Source: an uncultured Saprospiraceae bacterium (GTDB taxonomy: Bacteria > Bacteroidota > Bacteroidia > Chitinophagales > Saprospiraceae). Taken from it: 64,000 bases of DNA. Positions within the stretch are counted from its first letter, which is position 1. Every line of letters starts with the position of its first letter. Of this stretch, positions 9,923 to 20,107 are shown piece by piece. The notes below the pieces were generated by a model. That model was not told the DNA's origin. It made no database searches and saw nothing but the letters and a program-made list of their open reading frames with translations. The position numbers and the translations under genes were made by a program. The DNA is taken from NCBI GenBank assembly GCA_938045585.1, contig CALIAU010000006.1:147579-211578 (forward strand). The letters run 5' to 3'.

Positions 9923-12900
9923 TTGAGAGCACTTTTAAGAACACACACAATAAGATTCATATTCTTGCTGGCTTTATGTCTATTTAATTATATAGACATA
10001 TCTGCACAGTGCGGACCAGGTGCTTGTAGGGTATGTCAAGTAACTGCAACTATAACCTCTGTAGATGGTGGCGATATTGTAACAGGCACAGCTGATGTCA
10101 ATGGGAATGTGAATGCGGGTGAGTCAGGAACTGCAGAGAATCCACTTGTCATTTCTGCTACTACCTGCGGTACCATTTCTCTCACTGTTGAATTAGATTT
10201 TATTTGGGATCAAGGAAACCAAGATAATTGGATACATGGTATCTCCTTTTTTAATTCGCCTGGATGGATTGCTGCAGAAGGAACTATAATACCACCTGAT
10301 CCCGGTTGGATTTTCCTGAATGAAATTACAGGTGTTTGTTCGGGAGTTACCTACGGGGCTGGCTTCTATTGGGATCCACCCGGCTCAAATTGTGGGCCCT
10401 CAGGAAATGTATCTAGCTATAATGGAACGGACTGCGGAAATGATAACTTTTGTGAAGAGGACGAAACCTTTCTAGTAGACGGTGACCCCTCAGATAATTG
10501 GGGTATTAATTGCGATACGGATTGCCCGCAGTTTGGTTTTGATCTGACTTTCTGCCCCTCAGGCACAGGAACAGTAGATGAAAACATTACCTTTTTCTTG
10601 ACAGAGGACGGCGAGACCGGAGGCTGGTTCAATACCGATGGCTGCATCTTTGAATTGACCTTTCCAATTACTATTGAATCGGCCGGTGTGCAGTTGCCAG
10701 AATTTGATGAGGTCATTTGCCTCGGTGAGTGTTTTACTCTAGATGCAGGGGAGGGTTGTGAAGATTATGTTTGGAGTACAGGAGAGACTAGCCAAATGAT
10801 TGAAGTATGTCCTACTGAAACCACTACCTATAGTGTGGTTGTATCGGGTGCAGAAGGATGTGTCATTGAAGGGGAGTCTACGATACAAATAGAATTTTGC
10901 TGTGAAGCCGATGCTGGAGAATTGAGTGCAGATACACCACTTTGCCCTGGTGAAGATTCCAACTTCTCAGTTATCAACTTTTTTGACGATCCAGATTATA
11001 CGCAAGCTGTATTTGTAATAGATGAGAATGGAATTATTATAGAAATATTTCCTGATGAATCGGGCACATTTACTTCGGCAATTTGCGGAAGCTTTACGAT
11101 CTATAGTTATAATTATTTAACAGCAGGTGCTGCTCCTGTTCCTGTTATCGGTTTAGATATTTCTACTATCGACTGCGATGTAGAGTGCTGTGATTTGATT
11201 CCTTTTGAAATCGAATTTGAAGATACAGAAGCTCCTAGTTTTCCAAATGCACCAGGAGACATCACTTTAATATGTGCCGATGATCTTACACCTATGGAGG
11301 ATCAAGACTGGGAGGATAACTGTGCTGGAACGGGCACCGTGATGGGAGTAGAGGATGGAACAAGTGAATTCTGTACAGGTGGAACTATTACAAGAACCTG
11401 GGAAATAACAGATGACTGTGATAATACCATGACGCATGTGCAAACGATTACCATAGAACCACCTTTGGAGGCTGTCTTTGAGAATCCTCCTGAGGATGAG
11501 ACTATCGCATGTAATGCTATCCCAACAATGTTTGATGAGCTCGCATATTCCAATGGTATGATGGGGAGCTGTTTAATCGAGGGAATGGCAACTCCAATGG
11601 TTACTGAAATGTATGACCCTGTTTGTGGCGGCAGTATTCTTGTAGAATATAGCTTTACCGATATTTGCGACAGAACGATTAATCACAGTTACACAATTAC
11701 CATAGAGCCTGCTCCAGAAGCAACATTTACAAATCCTCCTGCAGACGAAACGGTGAGCTGTGATGCTATCCCAGACATGTTTGTGGATCTTGCTTATACA
11801 AATAGTGAAATGGGAAGCTGTCTTATTGAAGGAACAGCAACGCCAGAAATAACTGAAATGTTTGATCCTATATGTGGTGGTACCATTGTAGCACTCTACA
11901 TGTTTACGGATGCCTGCGATCGTACAATCAGCCACAGTTACACTGTAACAATAGAACCTGCTCCCGAAGCAAGTTTCATGGATCTTCCGATGGATATGAC
12001 CCTAGATTGTGAGGACCAGGCCATCATGCCAACTGATCTTGCATACAGTAATAATACCCCCGATTGCCTGATTGAAGGTATGGCTACTCCTACAGTAATG
12101 AATAATGCCGATGTATGTGGGGGAGATATCATAATTATGTGGGAATTCACCGATGCCTGTGATCGGACTCTTAGCCATGTACAAACCATTACAATAAATC
12201 CTGCGGATAGTCCTATGTTCATAGATCCGCCTATGGACCTCAATCTATTGTGCAGTGATGTGGAACCTAATTTTGTAGATTTGGAATACACGAATTCTGC
12301 AATGGGGCTCTGTCTAGTAGAGGGAACAATCATTCCCAACATTGTTGATAATACCACAAATTGTGGGGGCACAAAAATGGCAACTTGGGAATTTACAGAT
12401 GCCTGCGATAATACAATTATGCATACGCAGACGATCACCATTGAACCACCTGCGGAGGCGATGTTTGTAAATCCGCCTGCAAACCTTACAGTAAGTTGTA
12501 ATGATGTAACTAGTACTGCAGATAATTTAAATTATACCAATGGCGATATGGATTGCCCAATAGAGGGGGAAGCAATAGCTGTGACTACAGAAGATTTCAA
12601 TAATTGTGGTGGTACCATTACCCATGTCTGGGAATTTACGGATGACTGTGATCGTACGATTACCCACACGCAGATTATAACGGTGGAACCTGCAGAGGAG
12701 GCGATGTTTGGAGATCTTCCAGCAGACCTTATGTTGACCTGCAATGAATTTGAAAATTTTGTTCCAGAAATAGTAGACTACACAAATGGAGCAATGGGCA
12801 ACTGTCTTATAGAGGGAGCCATCATTGGAGTAATTGATAATTTCCCCGATGCCTGTGGTGGAGATGTTTCTGTGCTATACGAATTTACAGATGCCTGCGG

Positions 12901-15900
12901 TCGTACTATTTCGCATACCCAAACCATAATGGTCTCTCCTGCAGATGCAGCAGAATTTATTGATCTACCCGACAACATGACACTCAGCTGTTCCGAAAGT
13001 AACTTTGTGCCAGATCCACTGAGCTATACAAATGGAGAATTAGGGAGCTGTCTTATAGTGGGAGAGGTGAATGCTATTCAGTCCGGATCAGTAGACGAAT
13101 GTGGAGGCGTAATAAATTATATTTGGACCTTTACGGACGCTTGTAACCGCACGATTACGCACACACAAATTGTGACCTTTGAAGCAGCACCTGAACCCGA
13201 ATGGATTAATCCCCTCGGAGATGAATTCTTAGAATGCGACGGAGAATTGCCCAATGATCTAAGCCTGAGTTATGATAACTTTGAAGGCTTCCCTTGTAAT
13301 ATTTCGGGCACTATCCAACCCGAGATTACGGAAGTAGATAATGTGATTACATTGACCTGGGAATTTACAAACCCCTGCTCTGGAATGACTATCATGCATG
13401 AACAAAATTGGACGCAGAGTTTAGCAGTAGACTGGGAGGAAGATTTCTTTGCTATAACTATTTGCCAGGGGGAGAGTTTTGATCTTTCCACACTCATTCC
13501 TGTAGATCAAAATAATACCAACCCTACCATTACGTATCACGATGATTTCCCTACGTCTTCATCCAACAATATTGGTAGTTCTATTGTGAATCCTTTAACG
13601 GCAACTACCTATTACATCGAAGGAAATAATTCCTTTGACTGCCCTGATTTTATTACAGTTGAAATAGATCTCGAATTTAAATTTAATGCAGGGGAGGATA
13701 ATGAGGCTGATGTTTGCATTGACGAACAAGTCATTAATCTCTTTAACTATCTCGCTTTGGATGCGGACTTTGCAGGTAACTTTTTCCAAACAGCAGGGCC
13801 TAGCATCAATATATCAAATCCTGGTGCCGTCAATATCAGTTCGGCCGAACCGGGTACCTATGTCTTTGATTATATTATCGAGGCAACGGCAAACTGTCCA
13901 GAAGAAGTTGCTGTTATTTCGATTACGATACAACCTCCACTAGACGTAGTAATCACCAGTGTCTCCTGTGCCACAGATTTCCAAAACTATATGGTAGAAG
14001 GCAGCAATAATGGCTATGACCTTTCTGTCAATGCAGGCCAAATCTTAGAAGATAATTTTGATAGCTTTCTTATTGGAAATATACCGATTGGTACAGACTT
14101 GATTATTACTGTGGAGGACCCAAATACAGGATGTGCACTCGAATTATCTGTAGCGCCTCCTAACTGTGATTGTCCAGATGTTCTTCCTCCTACAGCAGGT
14201 CCTGATATGACTATCTGTGAAGGAGAAGATATACCCACACTTATGGTTACAGTGGACGCAGATCAAACAGCAAATTGGTATGATGCACCACTCGCTGGAA
14301 CGCTCTTAGCGGATGGTACCACAAGCTATACGCCCTTAGTAAATACGGCTGGTCTGTATACCTTCTATATAGAATCAGAAAGTTTGATAGACCAGGGCTG
14401 TACTTCTGATACACGTGTTCCTATCGTGTTAGAGATTCTATCAAATCCGTTTTATGCAGATGTGAATATTACCATCTGCGATACAGACACAGATGGAATT
14501 CTATCTTGGGATTCTTTAGCTCTACAAAGTTTTGTGAATCTTGCGCCAACAGAAAACATAGCCTACTTTGCTTCAATGGGTGATGCCGAGTCAAACCAAA
14601 ATGCACTCTCTTTTCCGATACTAAATCAATCTGCATTTAATGATCTACTCTTTGCAAGAATAGCAAATTCTGCAGGCTGCTTTACTGTCATAGAAATCAA
14701 TTTTACTATCCACCCTAGACCTGCGATATCGGCTAGTCAGAACAATGTCTCCTGTTTTGGAAATATGGATGCCTCGATAACTATAAACAATTTTGACCCC
14801 AATAGTAACTATACACTCAATGATACGCTCGTATCCACTGCAAATATCGAAAACCTAAGTGCTGGTAGCTACCAACTCATTCAATTAGATGACATGAGCT
14901 GTGGCGATACACTAGACCTTTCTATTCAGGATGGCCTAGAAATCTTCTTAGAAACATTTACTTGGGATTGTTCGGATAATGGAACTAACACAGATGCAAC
15001 GGATGATTTTTACGCTATTGTTTTCCAAGTAAATAACAGCAATGGCAACGCTGGTATGTTTACACTCTTTGACGACCAAGCAAATAATTTGGGCGTCTTT
15101 GCCTATGGGACCGAACATACAATTCAATTGCCTGCCGATGATTCGAATCAAATATTCAGCTTCACAGACAATGCTTTGAGCTGTAGCTTAGATCAAAGCT
15201 TTGGCCCGCTCATTTCATGTTCTACGAATTGTGAAATCACTGTTGACGAGATCAGCTTTGAATGCAATGATAATGGATCCGGTATAGATGCTACGGATGA
15301 CTTTTATGAGCTCGTATTAAATGTATCTGCAATCAATGGCAATAGCGCCAACAGATATAATGTAGCCATAGATGGAACGATCACCTTTAGCTTTGAATAT
15401 GGTTTAGCCTCTAGTTTTGTCTTACCTGCAAGTGGGGACATTGTTACGCTCACGATAAGTGACTTAGAAGATCCAGCCTGTTCTGTTAATGTACCTGTAG
15501 GTCCACTGGAACCCTGCTCCATGGATTGTGCTATTTCAATAGACGATATTGTATCGGATTGTAGTAGCAATAATACCGATACAGATCCAAGTGATGATTT
15601 CTATGATATAAGTTTACTGGTAAGCGCCTTAAACGGAAGCAGTACAAACAAATATAACCTATCTATTGATGGCGTGATGACGGACTGTTTTGACTATGAT
15701 GTCCTCTCTAGTTTTGTTTTACCTGCTAATGGGAATACAGTGATTATTCGTGTTAGCGATGCCGAAAACGATAGCTGCTATGTTGACCTACCTCTAGGTC
15801 CTTTGACTCCCTGCTCTACAAATTGTACGATTTCAATAGATGAATTTAGTTCTGATTGTAATAGTAATGATAGCAGTACGGACCCCTCAGATGATTTTTA

Positions 15901-17920
15901 TGAGCTAAGTCTTCTGGTGAGCTCTGTCAATGGGAGCAGTACCAATACCTTTATCCTAGACATAGATGGCAGCATAAGCTTTGTCTATAGCTATAATGCG
16001 CAGGTAGATATAACACTGCCAGCCAATGGAGATCTCGCCACCCTCACGATTACGGATGCGGATGACCCAGCCTGTTTTGAAACGCTAAGTGTTGGCCCCT
16101 TGGATCCTTGTTCCAATGATTGTAGCCTGACAGCAACGGTGGGAAATATCCTTTGTGATGATAATGGCAGCAATGATGAGAATGCAGATGATGTCTACTT
16201 CTTTGATATCGAACTCATGGGCGTAAATACAGGTTCGGGATATACTATAAGTGCGCTCAGCTTCAATGGAGAATATAATGAACTTTATAATCTAGGACCC
16301 TTTGATATTAGTCAGGGACCTATGACGCTTATCATAGAAGATAACGATGTCTCTGGCTGCATCACTGAAGTAGAGATTATTCCGCCTCCAGCATGTTCCG
16401 ATTGTAATCAAACAATTACTGTGAATACGCCTGCAGAAATTTCATGTGCCAACCCAGAGACCAATTTAGAAGCAACTGCCTCAGAAAACGGCACCTATCT
16501 CTGGACTGGACCCGATGGCTTTACGGCAAACACTCCTATAGCAAGCACAACAATTCCAGGAACATATACAGTACTTGTTAGCTTTGCTAATGGCTGCACA
16601 CTTTCCCAAACTGTTCAAGTAACAGCAGATGAAGATATTCCAATTGCCATCATAGGCCCAGACCTTAGCTTGACCTGTAGTATAACATCTGTACTGCTCG
16701 ATGCCAGCAATAGTATCTACACACCAACAGCAGAATTTATTTGGACAAATTCTGATGGTGAAATTATTTCTGATGAACTCATACATATGGTCAGCGAGGA
16801 GGGTTCGTATTTCTTTGAAATTATCGACCTAGCAAATGGATGTAATTCCACGGTCGAGGAAGTCGTAGTCAGCCTAAACACAAATACACCAAGCGCAGTT
16901 ATTTTTGCTGACCCAGGTAATATTCTTGATTGCTTTATCGAAACAATTAATCTGACCACGGAAGGAGAAGCCAATGTAATTTATAGTTGGACTTTAGAAG
17001 GGGACATCACTCTAGAAGAAGCCGAACTAACCGTGGATGAAGCTATTGACATAAGTTTGCTTGCAATTGATACAATTTCTGGCTGTAGTGATTCTACAGA
17101 ATTATCCATCCTAGATTTTACAGAATTCCCAATTGTAATCTTAGAACAACTCGGAGAATTTGACTGTGAAGGGAGCGAACTCTGTTTGGATGTTTCTAAT
17201 TCTCCATTAGCAAATACCCTCGACTTTGTTTGGTTTGATGACAATGGAAATGAAATTGGTACAAACAATCCAGTCCTATGTATTTCTGAAGCAGGGGAGT
17301 ACACAGTCCAACTCACAGATCCAAATAATGGCTGCGTAAATACAGAGTCCATCACCATTGATGCACCTCCAATCACACCAACAATAAGTCTTCCAAGTAC
17401 TATTACTATAGAGGCTGGAGAAGAAATAGAATTAACAGTGACCGTAGATATTCCTGAAGACGAGATCCAAGAAATTATCTGGTCACCAAGCGAACTGGTA
17501 AGCTGTGTAGATTGTTTGACAACAACACTAGTCGGAGCTACAGATGGTCAAGTGATCACAGTAGAAGTAATTTCAGTATCTGACTGTATTGCAAGAGCAA
17601 GCACCAGTATCATACAGAATGTAATCAAGAATGTATATATCCCCAACATCATCAGTGGCAATTCCCCTTTCGGCAATGACCAGTTTACCCTCTACGGCAA
17701 TGACCAAGTCGAACGTATCCAAGAAATGCTTATCTACGACAGATGGGGCGAACTCGTTTTCTCCGCAGAAAATATCCCGCCTAACGACCCTAGCCTTGGT
17801 TGGGATGGCTCCTTTAAAGGCCAGGAAGCAGTACTAGGCGTTTATGTCTATGTGTTTGAAGTAGTTTATACTTCTGGTGATACAGAGATCTTTGCTGGAG
17901 ATGTTGCTTTGGTTAAGTAG
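9923..17920 (+). CDS. Giant repeat-rich cell-surface protein with T9SS gliding-motility-type C-terminal domain
   Basis: 2665 residues, starting at a TTG because no in-frame ATG lies between the upstream stop (9911) and the signal peptide (hydrophobic core IRFIFLLALCLF, cleavage near ISAQ). After a Cys-rich N-terminal region come nine ~82-residue repeats (residues ~428-1166), then PKD/Ig-like stretches, five ~99-residue repeats (~1673-2162) and more Ig-like segments with SPG-type Cys pairs. The last ~95 residues (NVYIPNIISGNSPFGNDQF, IYDRWGELVF, GWDGSFKG, GVYVYVFEV) are the type B sorting domain recognised by the type IX secretion system, so the protein should be exported and kept at or released from the surface. 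Likely an adhesin or matrix protein; no enzymatic domain was recognised. Confidence 0.9.
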   Translation: MRALLRTHTIRFIFLLALCLFNYIDISAQCGPGACRVCQVTATITSVDGGDIVTGTADVNGNVNAGESGTAENPLVISATTCGTISLTVELDFIWDQGNQDNWIHGISFFNSPGWIAAEGTIIPPDPGWIFLNEITGVCSGVTYGAGFYWDPPGSNCGPSGNVSSYNGTDCGNDNFCEEDETFLVDGDPSDNWGINCDTDCPQFGFDLTFCPSGTGTVDENITFFLTEDGETGGWFNTDGCIFELTFPITIESAGVQLPEFDEVICLGECFTLDAGEGCEDYVWSTGETSQMIEVCPTETTTYSVVVSGAEGCVIEGESTIQIEFCCEADAGELSADTPLCPGEDSNFSVINFFDDPDYTQAVFVIDENGIIIEIFPDESGTFTSAICGSFTIYSYNYLTAGAAPVPVIGLDISTIDCDVECCDLIPFEIEFEDTEAPSFPNAPGDITLICADDLTPMEDQDWEDNCAGTGTVMGVEDGTSEFCTGGTITRTWEITDDCDNTMTHVQTITIEPPLEAVFENPPEDETIACNAIPTMFDELAYSNGMMGSCLIEGMATPMVTEMYDPVCGGSILVEYSFTDICDRTINHSYTITIEPAPEATFTNPPADETVSCDAIPDMFVDLAYTNSEMGSCLIEGTATPEITEMFDPICGGTIVALYMFTDACDRTISHSYTVTIEPAPEASFMDLPMDMTLDCEDQAIMPTDLAYSNNTPDCLIEGMATPTVMNNADVCGGDIIIMWEFTDACDRTLSHVQTITINPADSPMFIDPPMDLNLLCSDVEPNFVDLEYTNSAMGLCLVEGTIIPNIVDNTTNCGGTKMATWEFTDACDNTIMHTQTITIEPPAEAMFVNPPANLTVSCNDVTSTADNLNYTNGDMDCPIEGEAIAVTTEDFNNCGGTITHVWEFTDDCDRTITHTQIITVEPAEEAMFGDLPADLMLTCNEFENFVPEIVDYTNGAMGNCLIEGAIIGVIDNFPDACGGDVSVLYEFTDACGRTISHTQTIMVSPADAAEFIDLPDNMTLSCSESNFVPDPLSYTNGELGSCLIVGEVNAIQSGSVDECGGVINYIWTFTDACNRTITHTQIVTFEAAPEPEWINPLGDEFLECDGELPNDLSLSYDNFEGFPCNISGTIQPEITEVDNVITLTWEFTNPCSGMTIMHEQNWTQSLAVDWEEDFFAITICQGESFDLSTLIPVDQNNTNPTITYHDDFPTSSSNNIGSSIVNPLTATTYYIEGNNSFDCPDFITVEIDLEFKFNAGEDNEADVCIDEQVINLFNYLALDADFAGNFFQTAGPSINISNPGAVNISSAEPGTYVFDYIIEATANCPEEVAVISITIQPPLDVVITSVSCATDFQNYMVEGSNNGYDLSVNAGQILEDNFDSFLIGNIPIGTDLIITVEDPNTGCALELSVAPPNCDCPDVLPPTAGPDMTICEGEDIPTLMVTVDADQTANWYDAPLAGTLLADGTTSYTPLVNTAGLYTFYIESESLIDQGCTSDTRVPIVLEILSNPFYADVNITICDTDTDGILSWDSLALQSFVNLAPTENIAYFASMGDAESNQNALSFPILNQSAFNDLLFARIANSAGCFTVIEINFTIHPRPAISASQNNVSCFGNMDASITINNFDPNSNYTLNDTLVSTANIENLSAGSYQLIQLDDMSCGDTLDLSIQDGLEIFLETFTWDCSDNGTNTDATDDFYAIVFQVNNSNGNAGMFTLFDDQANNLGVFAYGTEHTIQLPADDSNQIFSFTDNALSCSLDQSFGPLISCSTNCEITVDEISFECNDNGSGIDATDDFYELVLNVSAINGNSANRYNVAIDGTITFSFEYGLASSFVLPASGDIVTLTISDLEDPACSVNVPVGPLEPCSMDCAISIDDIVSDCSSNNTDTDPSDDFYDISLLVSALNGSSTNKYNLSIDGVMTDCFDYDVLSSFVLPANGNTVIIRVSDAENDSCYVDLPLGPLTPCSTNCTISIDEFSSDCNSNDSSTDPSDDFYELSLLVSSVNGSSTNTFILDIDGSISFVYSYNAQVDITLPANGDLATLTITDADDPACFETLSVGPLDPCSNDCSLTATVGNILCDDNGSNDENADDVYFFDIELMGVNTGSGYTISALSFNGEYNELYNLGPFDISQGPMTLIIEDNDVSGCITEVEIIPPPACSDCNQTITVNTPAEISCANPETNLEATASENGTYLWTGPDGFTANTPIASTTIPGTYTVLVSFANGCTLSQTVQVTADEDIPIAIIGPDLSLTCSITSVLLDASNSIYTPTAEFIWTNSDGEIISDELIHMVSEEGSYFFEIIDLANGCNSTVEEVVVSLNTNTPSAVIFADPGNILDCFIETINLTTEGEANVIYSWTLEGDITLEEAELTVDEAIDISLLAIDTISGCSDSTELSILDFTEFPIVILEQLGEFDCEGSELCLDVSNSPLANTLDFVWFDDNGNEIGTNNPVLCISEAGEYTVQLTDPNNGCVNTESITIDAPPITPTISLPSTITIEAGEEIELTVTVDIPEDEIQEIIWSPSELVSCVDCLTTTLVGATDGQVITVEVISVSDCIARASTSIIQNVIKNVYIPNIISGNSPFGNDQFTLYGNDQVERIQEMLIYDRWGELVFSAENIPPNDPSLGWDGSFKGQEAVLGVYVYVFEVVYTSGDTEIFAGDVALVK
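11206..13421 (+). repeat. Nine tandem ~246-bp repeats encoding HYR-like modules
   Basis: In-frame repeats of about 82 residues. Each carries, in order, a PP(A/M)D..LxC strand, a (S/N)CLIEG segment, a CGG turn and an ending EFTDACDRTIxHxQTITIEP. Cys positions are conserved, suggesting one or two disulfides per module. The first and last copies are the most divergent and the middle copies the most alike, as in arrays kept by unequal recombination. Confidence 0.85.
14941..16409 (+). repeat. Five tandem ~297-bp repeats, second module type of the giant protein
   Basis: In-frame repeats of about 99 residues of the form C(S/N)xN..TDxSDDFYxLxLLV..NGSSTNxYxLxIDG...LPANGD..TLxIxDxxDPAC....VGPLxPCS. 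They are unrelated to the earlier array. Copies 2-4 are nearly uniform; copies 1 and 5 are diverged. Confidence 0.85.
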
Positions 17921-17930
17921 GAGGGGGAGA

Positions 17931-18103
17931 CTCTAGACCTTAGACGCTAGATGCTAGATTTTGTTTGTCTACATTTTATGTTTATCGGTTTTCAATTAAG
18001 GTTTTAATTCTAGGTTTAATTTGTTTAACGTCTTCTCTCCGAGCAAGCCGCTCTGTCCGTTGGTCTGTTAGTCCGTTCGTCCCGCAATCTAACGTCTAGC
18101 GTC
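17931..18103. repeat. Intergenic repeat block between convergent genes
   Basis: Contains a TAGACGCTAGATGCTAG string (from about 17941), a 35-bp segment (17953-17987) that recurs at 21978-22012 with one mismatch, a run of 8-nt GTCCGTTN-type units (about 18055-18082), and TCTAACGTCTAGCGTC ending at the stop codon of the leftward gene. No gene or standard terminator is visible. Confidence 0.7.
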
Positions 18104-19546
18104 TTAAAATCCCTTTACTATCCCCACCTGTACCCCAGTTCCTCTAAACTTCAAACTACGTCCAATATCCTCCTGCAGTCTAGAATTCAAATCCCAACTT
18201 TGTCTAAGACCAAATTGAAGGGCTAGCTTCTTGCTTAAGTTTTTACCAAACAAAAGATTTGTATGTAGGGCTTGGAAATTTGCAGTCTCAAAATCTTGGG
18301 TAGAAATGATCTGATAGTCGTCCTCTTCTAGAACTAACTTTCTTCCCGCATTGGATTGATAAAGCGAAAACTGATAGCCTAGATCTGCTTGGAGGTAATA
18401 GTTTTTGGATCTATCACTATGTAAGGAGATACCAAGCGGTATGGAAACCTGTCGATGGCGTTGTCCTAACTCTGCATCTATGCGCACGTTGTGCATAATC
18501 TCCTGAGTGCGCGTATTTTCAATCACATCACCATTTAAGTAATGGGCGATTTCGTAAACCACGTCTTCTGTTTCTCGCATTACTTCAAAAGCGTCTGAAT
18601 AATTAAAGGTAGATCTATGCATAGAAAACTGCAGACCCGAAAAGACCGAAAGATTTGTGTGCAACTGTCTGTTGATAGTAAATTCGAAACCACTATAATC
18701 GAGTGCAGATTCTGTATCGTTTAGCCACGCAGTGAGCTCTGCTTGATCTGTGCTTAGTGCTGTACGATCAATGGAAGACAATCCATAGTTTGCATGAATG
18801 CCTATAGACCAAAGACTAGCAGTTGTAGTTTTTAATTTATTTCTTGGTACTGGTGCTACAAAATGTACATCCCTTTTAAAATCCATATTAGGAATTAATA
18901 GTGCCTTTGCCTTCGTGTGTAAAAAGGCTAGGGTAGAGAGCGCAATAGGAGAACCCTGCGTAGTTGTCGGTTCTGCTCTTGTTGCTATTGCGTCTGTTTC
19001 TGTTTCTGCTTTTGTTGCTACTGCGTCTTTTGTTGTTTCTGCTATAGTGATTAAGTCTGTCCGTTGAGTCCTTTTCGTCCTTTCCTCCGTTCCTCTGTTC
19101 ATCCATTCTTCTGTTTCGTCCACTCTGTCCGTTAGTCCGTTAGTCTGTTCCTCCGTTTGTCCCTCAGTCCGCTCCGTCCGTTGAGTCCGCTGAGTCCCTT
19201 CCGTCCCTTCTTCCTCCGTTAGTCCTCCGAACACGCCGCTCTCTTCCGTCCGTTGAGTCCGCTCCGTCCGCTCCGTCCCTTCCATCTCCTCCACAATCAT
19301 CTCAGGAGCCAAATCCTGCCCACTAATGCCACCCTGCGCACTATCCAAGTTTACCGAATACAGCGTGATGCCTGCAAGTACCAGCAGGCCAAACATATTT
19401 AGCCAGAAGGGATAGATACGACGCTTCTTATCTTCTTTGTTTGGAAGTTTTTCCTCTAAGCTCTGCCAAGCCTCCTCCTTGTCAAGAGGCGAATCGTAGT
19501 TCTCGAGCGCGTCAAATAATTCTTCTTCAAATGGATCACGTGCCAT
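18104..19546 (-). CDS. ECF-operon membrane protein: anti-sigma-like N-terminus, one TM helix, repeat-derived linker, beta-barrel
   Basis: 480 residues from the ATG at 19546, which overlaps the sigma gene by 11 bp; an in-frame ATG at 19570 is possible. Residues 1-45 are acidic and cytoplasmic-looking (DPFEEELFDALENYDSPLD...EEKLP), 47-66 is one hydrophobic helix (LLVLAGITLYSV), about 89-163 is a low-complexity linker of ERT/QRT triplets, and ~245-480 is a series of amphipathic strands ending VGIVKGF, typical of Bacteroidota outer-membrane beta-barrel proteins. This layout next to ECF sigma genes is common in the phylum but poorly characterised. The inferred role is control of the adjacent sigma factor by sensing the envelope. 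The linker is coded by the dispersed intergenic repeat sequence found elsewhere in the window. Confidence 0.72.
   Translation of the reverse strand: MARDPFEEELFDALENYDSPLDKEEAWQSLEEKLPNKEDKKRRIYPFWLNMFGLLVLAGITLYSVNLDSAQGGISGQDLAPEMIVEEMEGTERTERTQRTEESGVFGGLTEEEGTEGTQRTQRTERTEGQTEEQTNGLTDRVDETEEWMNRGTEERTKRTQRTDLITIAETTKDAVATKAETETDAIATRAEPTTTQGSPIALSTLAFLHTKAKALLIPNMDFKRDVHFVAPVPRNKLKTTTASLWSIGIHANYGLSSIDRTALSTDQAELTAWLNDTESALDYSGFEFTINRQLHTNLSVFSGLQFSMHRSTFNYSDAFEVMRETEDVVYEIAHYLNGDVIENTRTQEIMHNVRIDAELGQRHRQVSIPLGISLHSDRSKNYYLQADLGYQFSLYQSNAGRKLVLEEDDYQIISTQDFETANFQALHTNLLFGKNLSKKLALQFGLRQSWDLNSRLQEDIGRSLKFRGTGVQVGIVKGF
19060..19295 (-). repeat. Dispersed-repeat sequence inside a coding region
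   Basis: Units of 8-9 nt (GTCCGTTGA, GTCCGCTCC and similar on the plus strand) interrupted by a CGAACACGCCGCTCTC box. The 24 nt at 19228-19251 are identical to 63709-63732 in an intergenic block. Read on the minus strand it stays open and gives the E/R/T/Q-rich linker of the barrel protein. Confidence 0.8.
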
Positions 19547-20087
19547 ATTCTGTGATTTTACTTTTTTCAATAATTTTCTTCAATTGGGCCTTTGCACGTG
19601 TAAGTTGCGAACGTGAAGAACCCTCTGAGATATTTAGTAGGCTAGCAATCTCCTTATGTTTATACTGTTCAAAAACATAGAGGTTTAAGATCTGTCTATA
19701 GCCATCAGAAAGTTGTTGGATCGATGTCAATAATAATTCTTCTCGGTAAGACCTTAGAGGGATTCTTGGGTCTGTGAAAATGGAATCTGTATCTATTTCA
19801 TGTGCACTGATCGGCAGTACCTTCTTTTCCGAGCGCAGTCTATTTAAACACACATTGGAACAGAGTTTTGCAATCCAGGGTTTTAGAGGACCCTTTTCAG
19901 GATTGTATCTGTCTAGATATTTGAAGATGCGTAAAAAGGAATCTTGCAAGGCCTCCTTCGCGTCTTCATTGTTTGTATTATATCTTCGACAAATGGTATA
20001 TACATAGGGAGCAAAATGATTAAACATTGCTTGTTGAGCATTTCGCTCCCCCTGTATACACGCTTGTATGTTGATTGTGCTATCCAA
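19536..20087 (-). CDS. ECF-type RNA polymerase sigma factor
   Basis: 183 residues, normal for an ECF sigma-70 factor with regions 2 and 4 only. Region 2 is seen in EDAKEALQDSFLRIFKYLDRY and region 4 as a helix-turn-helix in LYVFEQYKHKEIASLLNIS followed by EGSSRSQLTRAKAQLKK. It would redirect RNA polymerase to a specific regulon. It begins 20 nt after the stop of the upstream lipoprotein gene and overlaps the downstream barrel gene, so the three are likely one transcript. The closely coupled downstream gene is the natural candidate for its anti-sigma partner. Confidence 0.93.
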   Translation of the reverse strand: MDSTINIQACIQGERNAQQAMFNHFAPYVYTICRRYNTNNEDAKEALQDSFLRIFKYLDRYNPEKGPLKPWIAKLCSNVCLNRLRSEKKVLPISAHEIDTDSIFTDPRIPLRSYREELLLTSIQQLSDGYRQILNLYVFEQYKHKEIASLLNISEGSSRSQLTRAKAQLKKIIEKSKITEYGT

Positions 20088-20107
20088 TTGTGGATGAATT
20101 GCTTTCC

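Noticed and set aside
11302..13497. Several 60-167-codon minus-strand frames inside the giant gene
   Set aside because: They recur with the repeats of the plus-strand protein and carry no protein features of their own; they are shadows.
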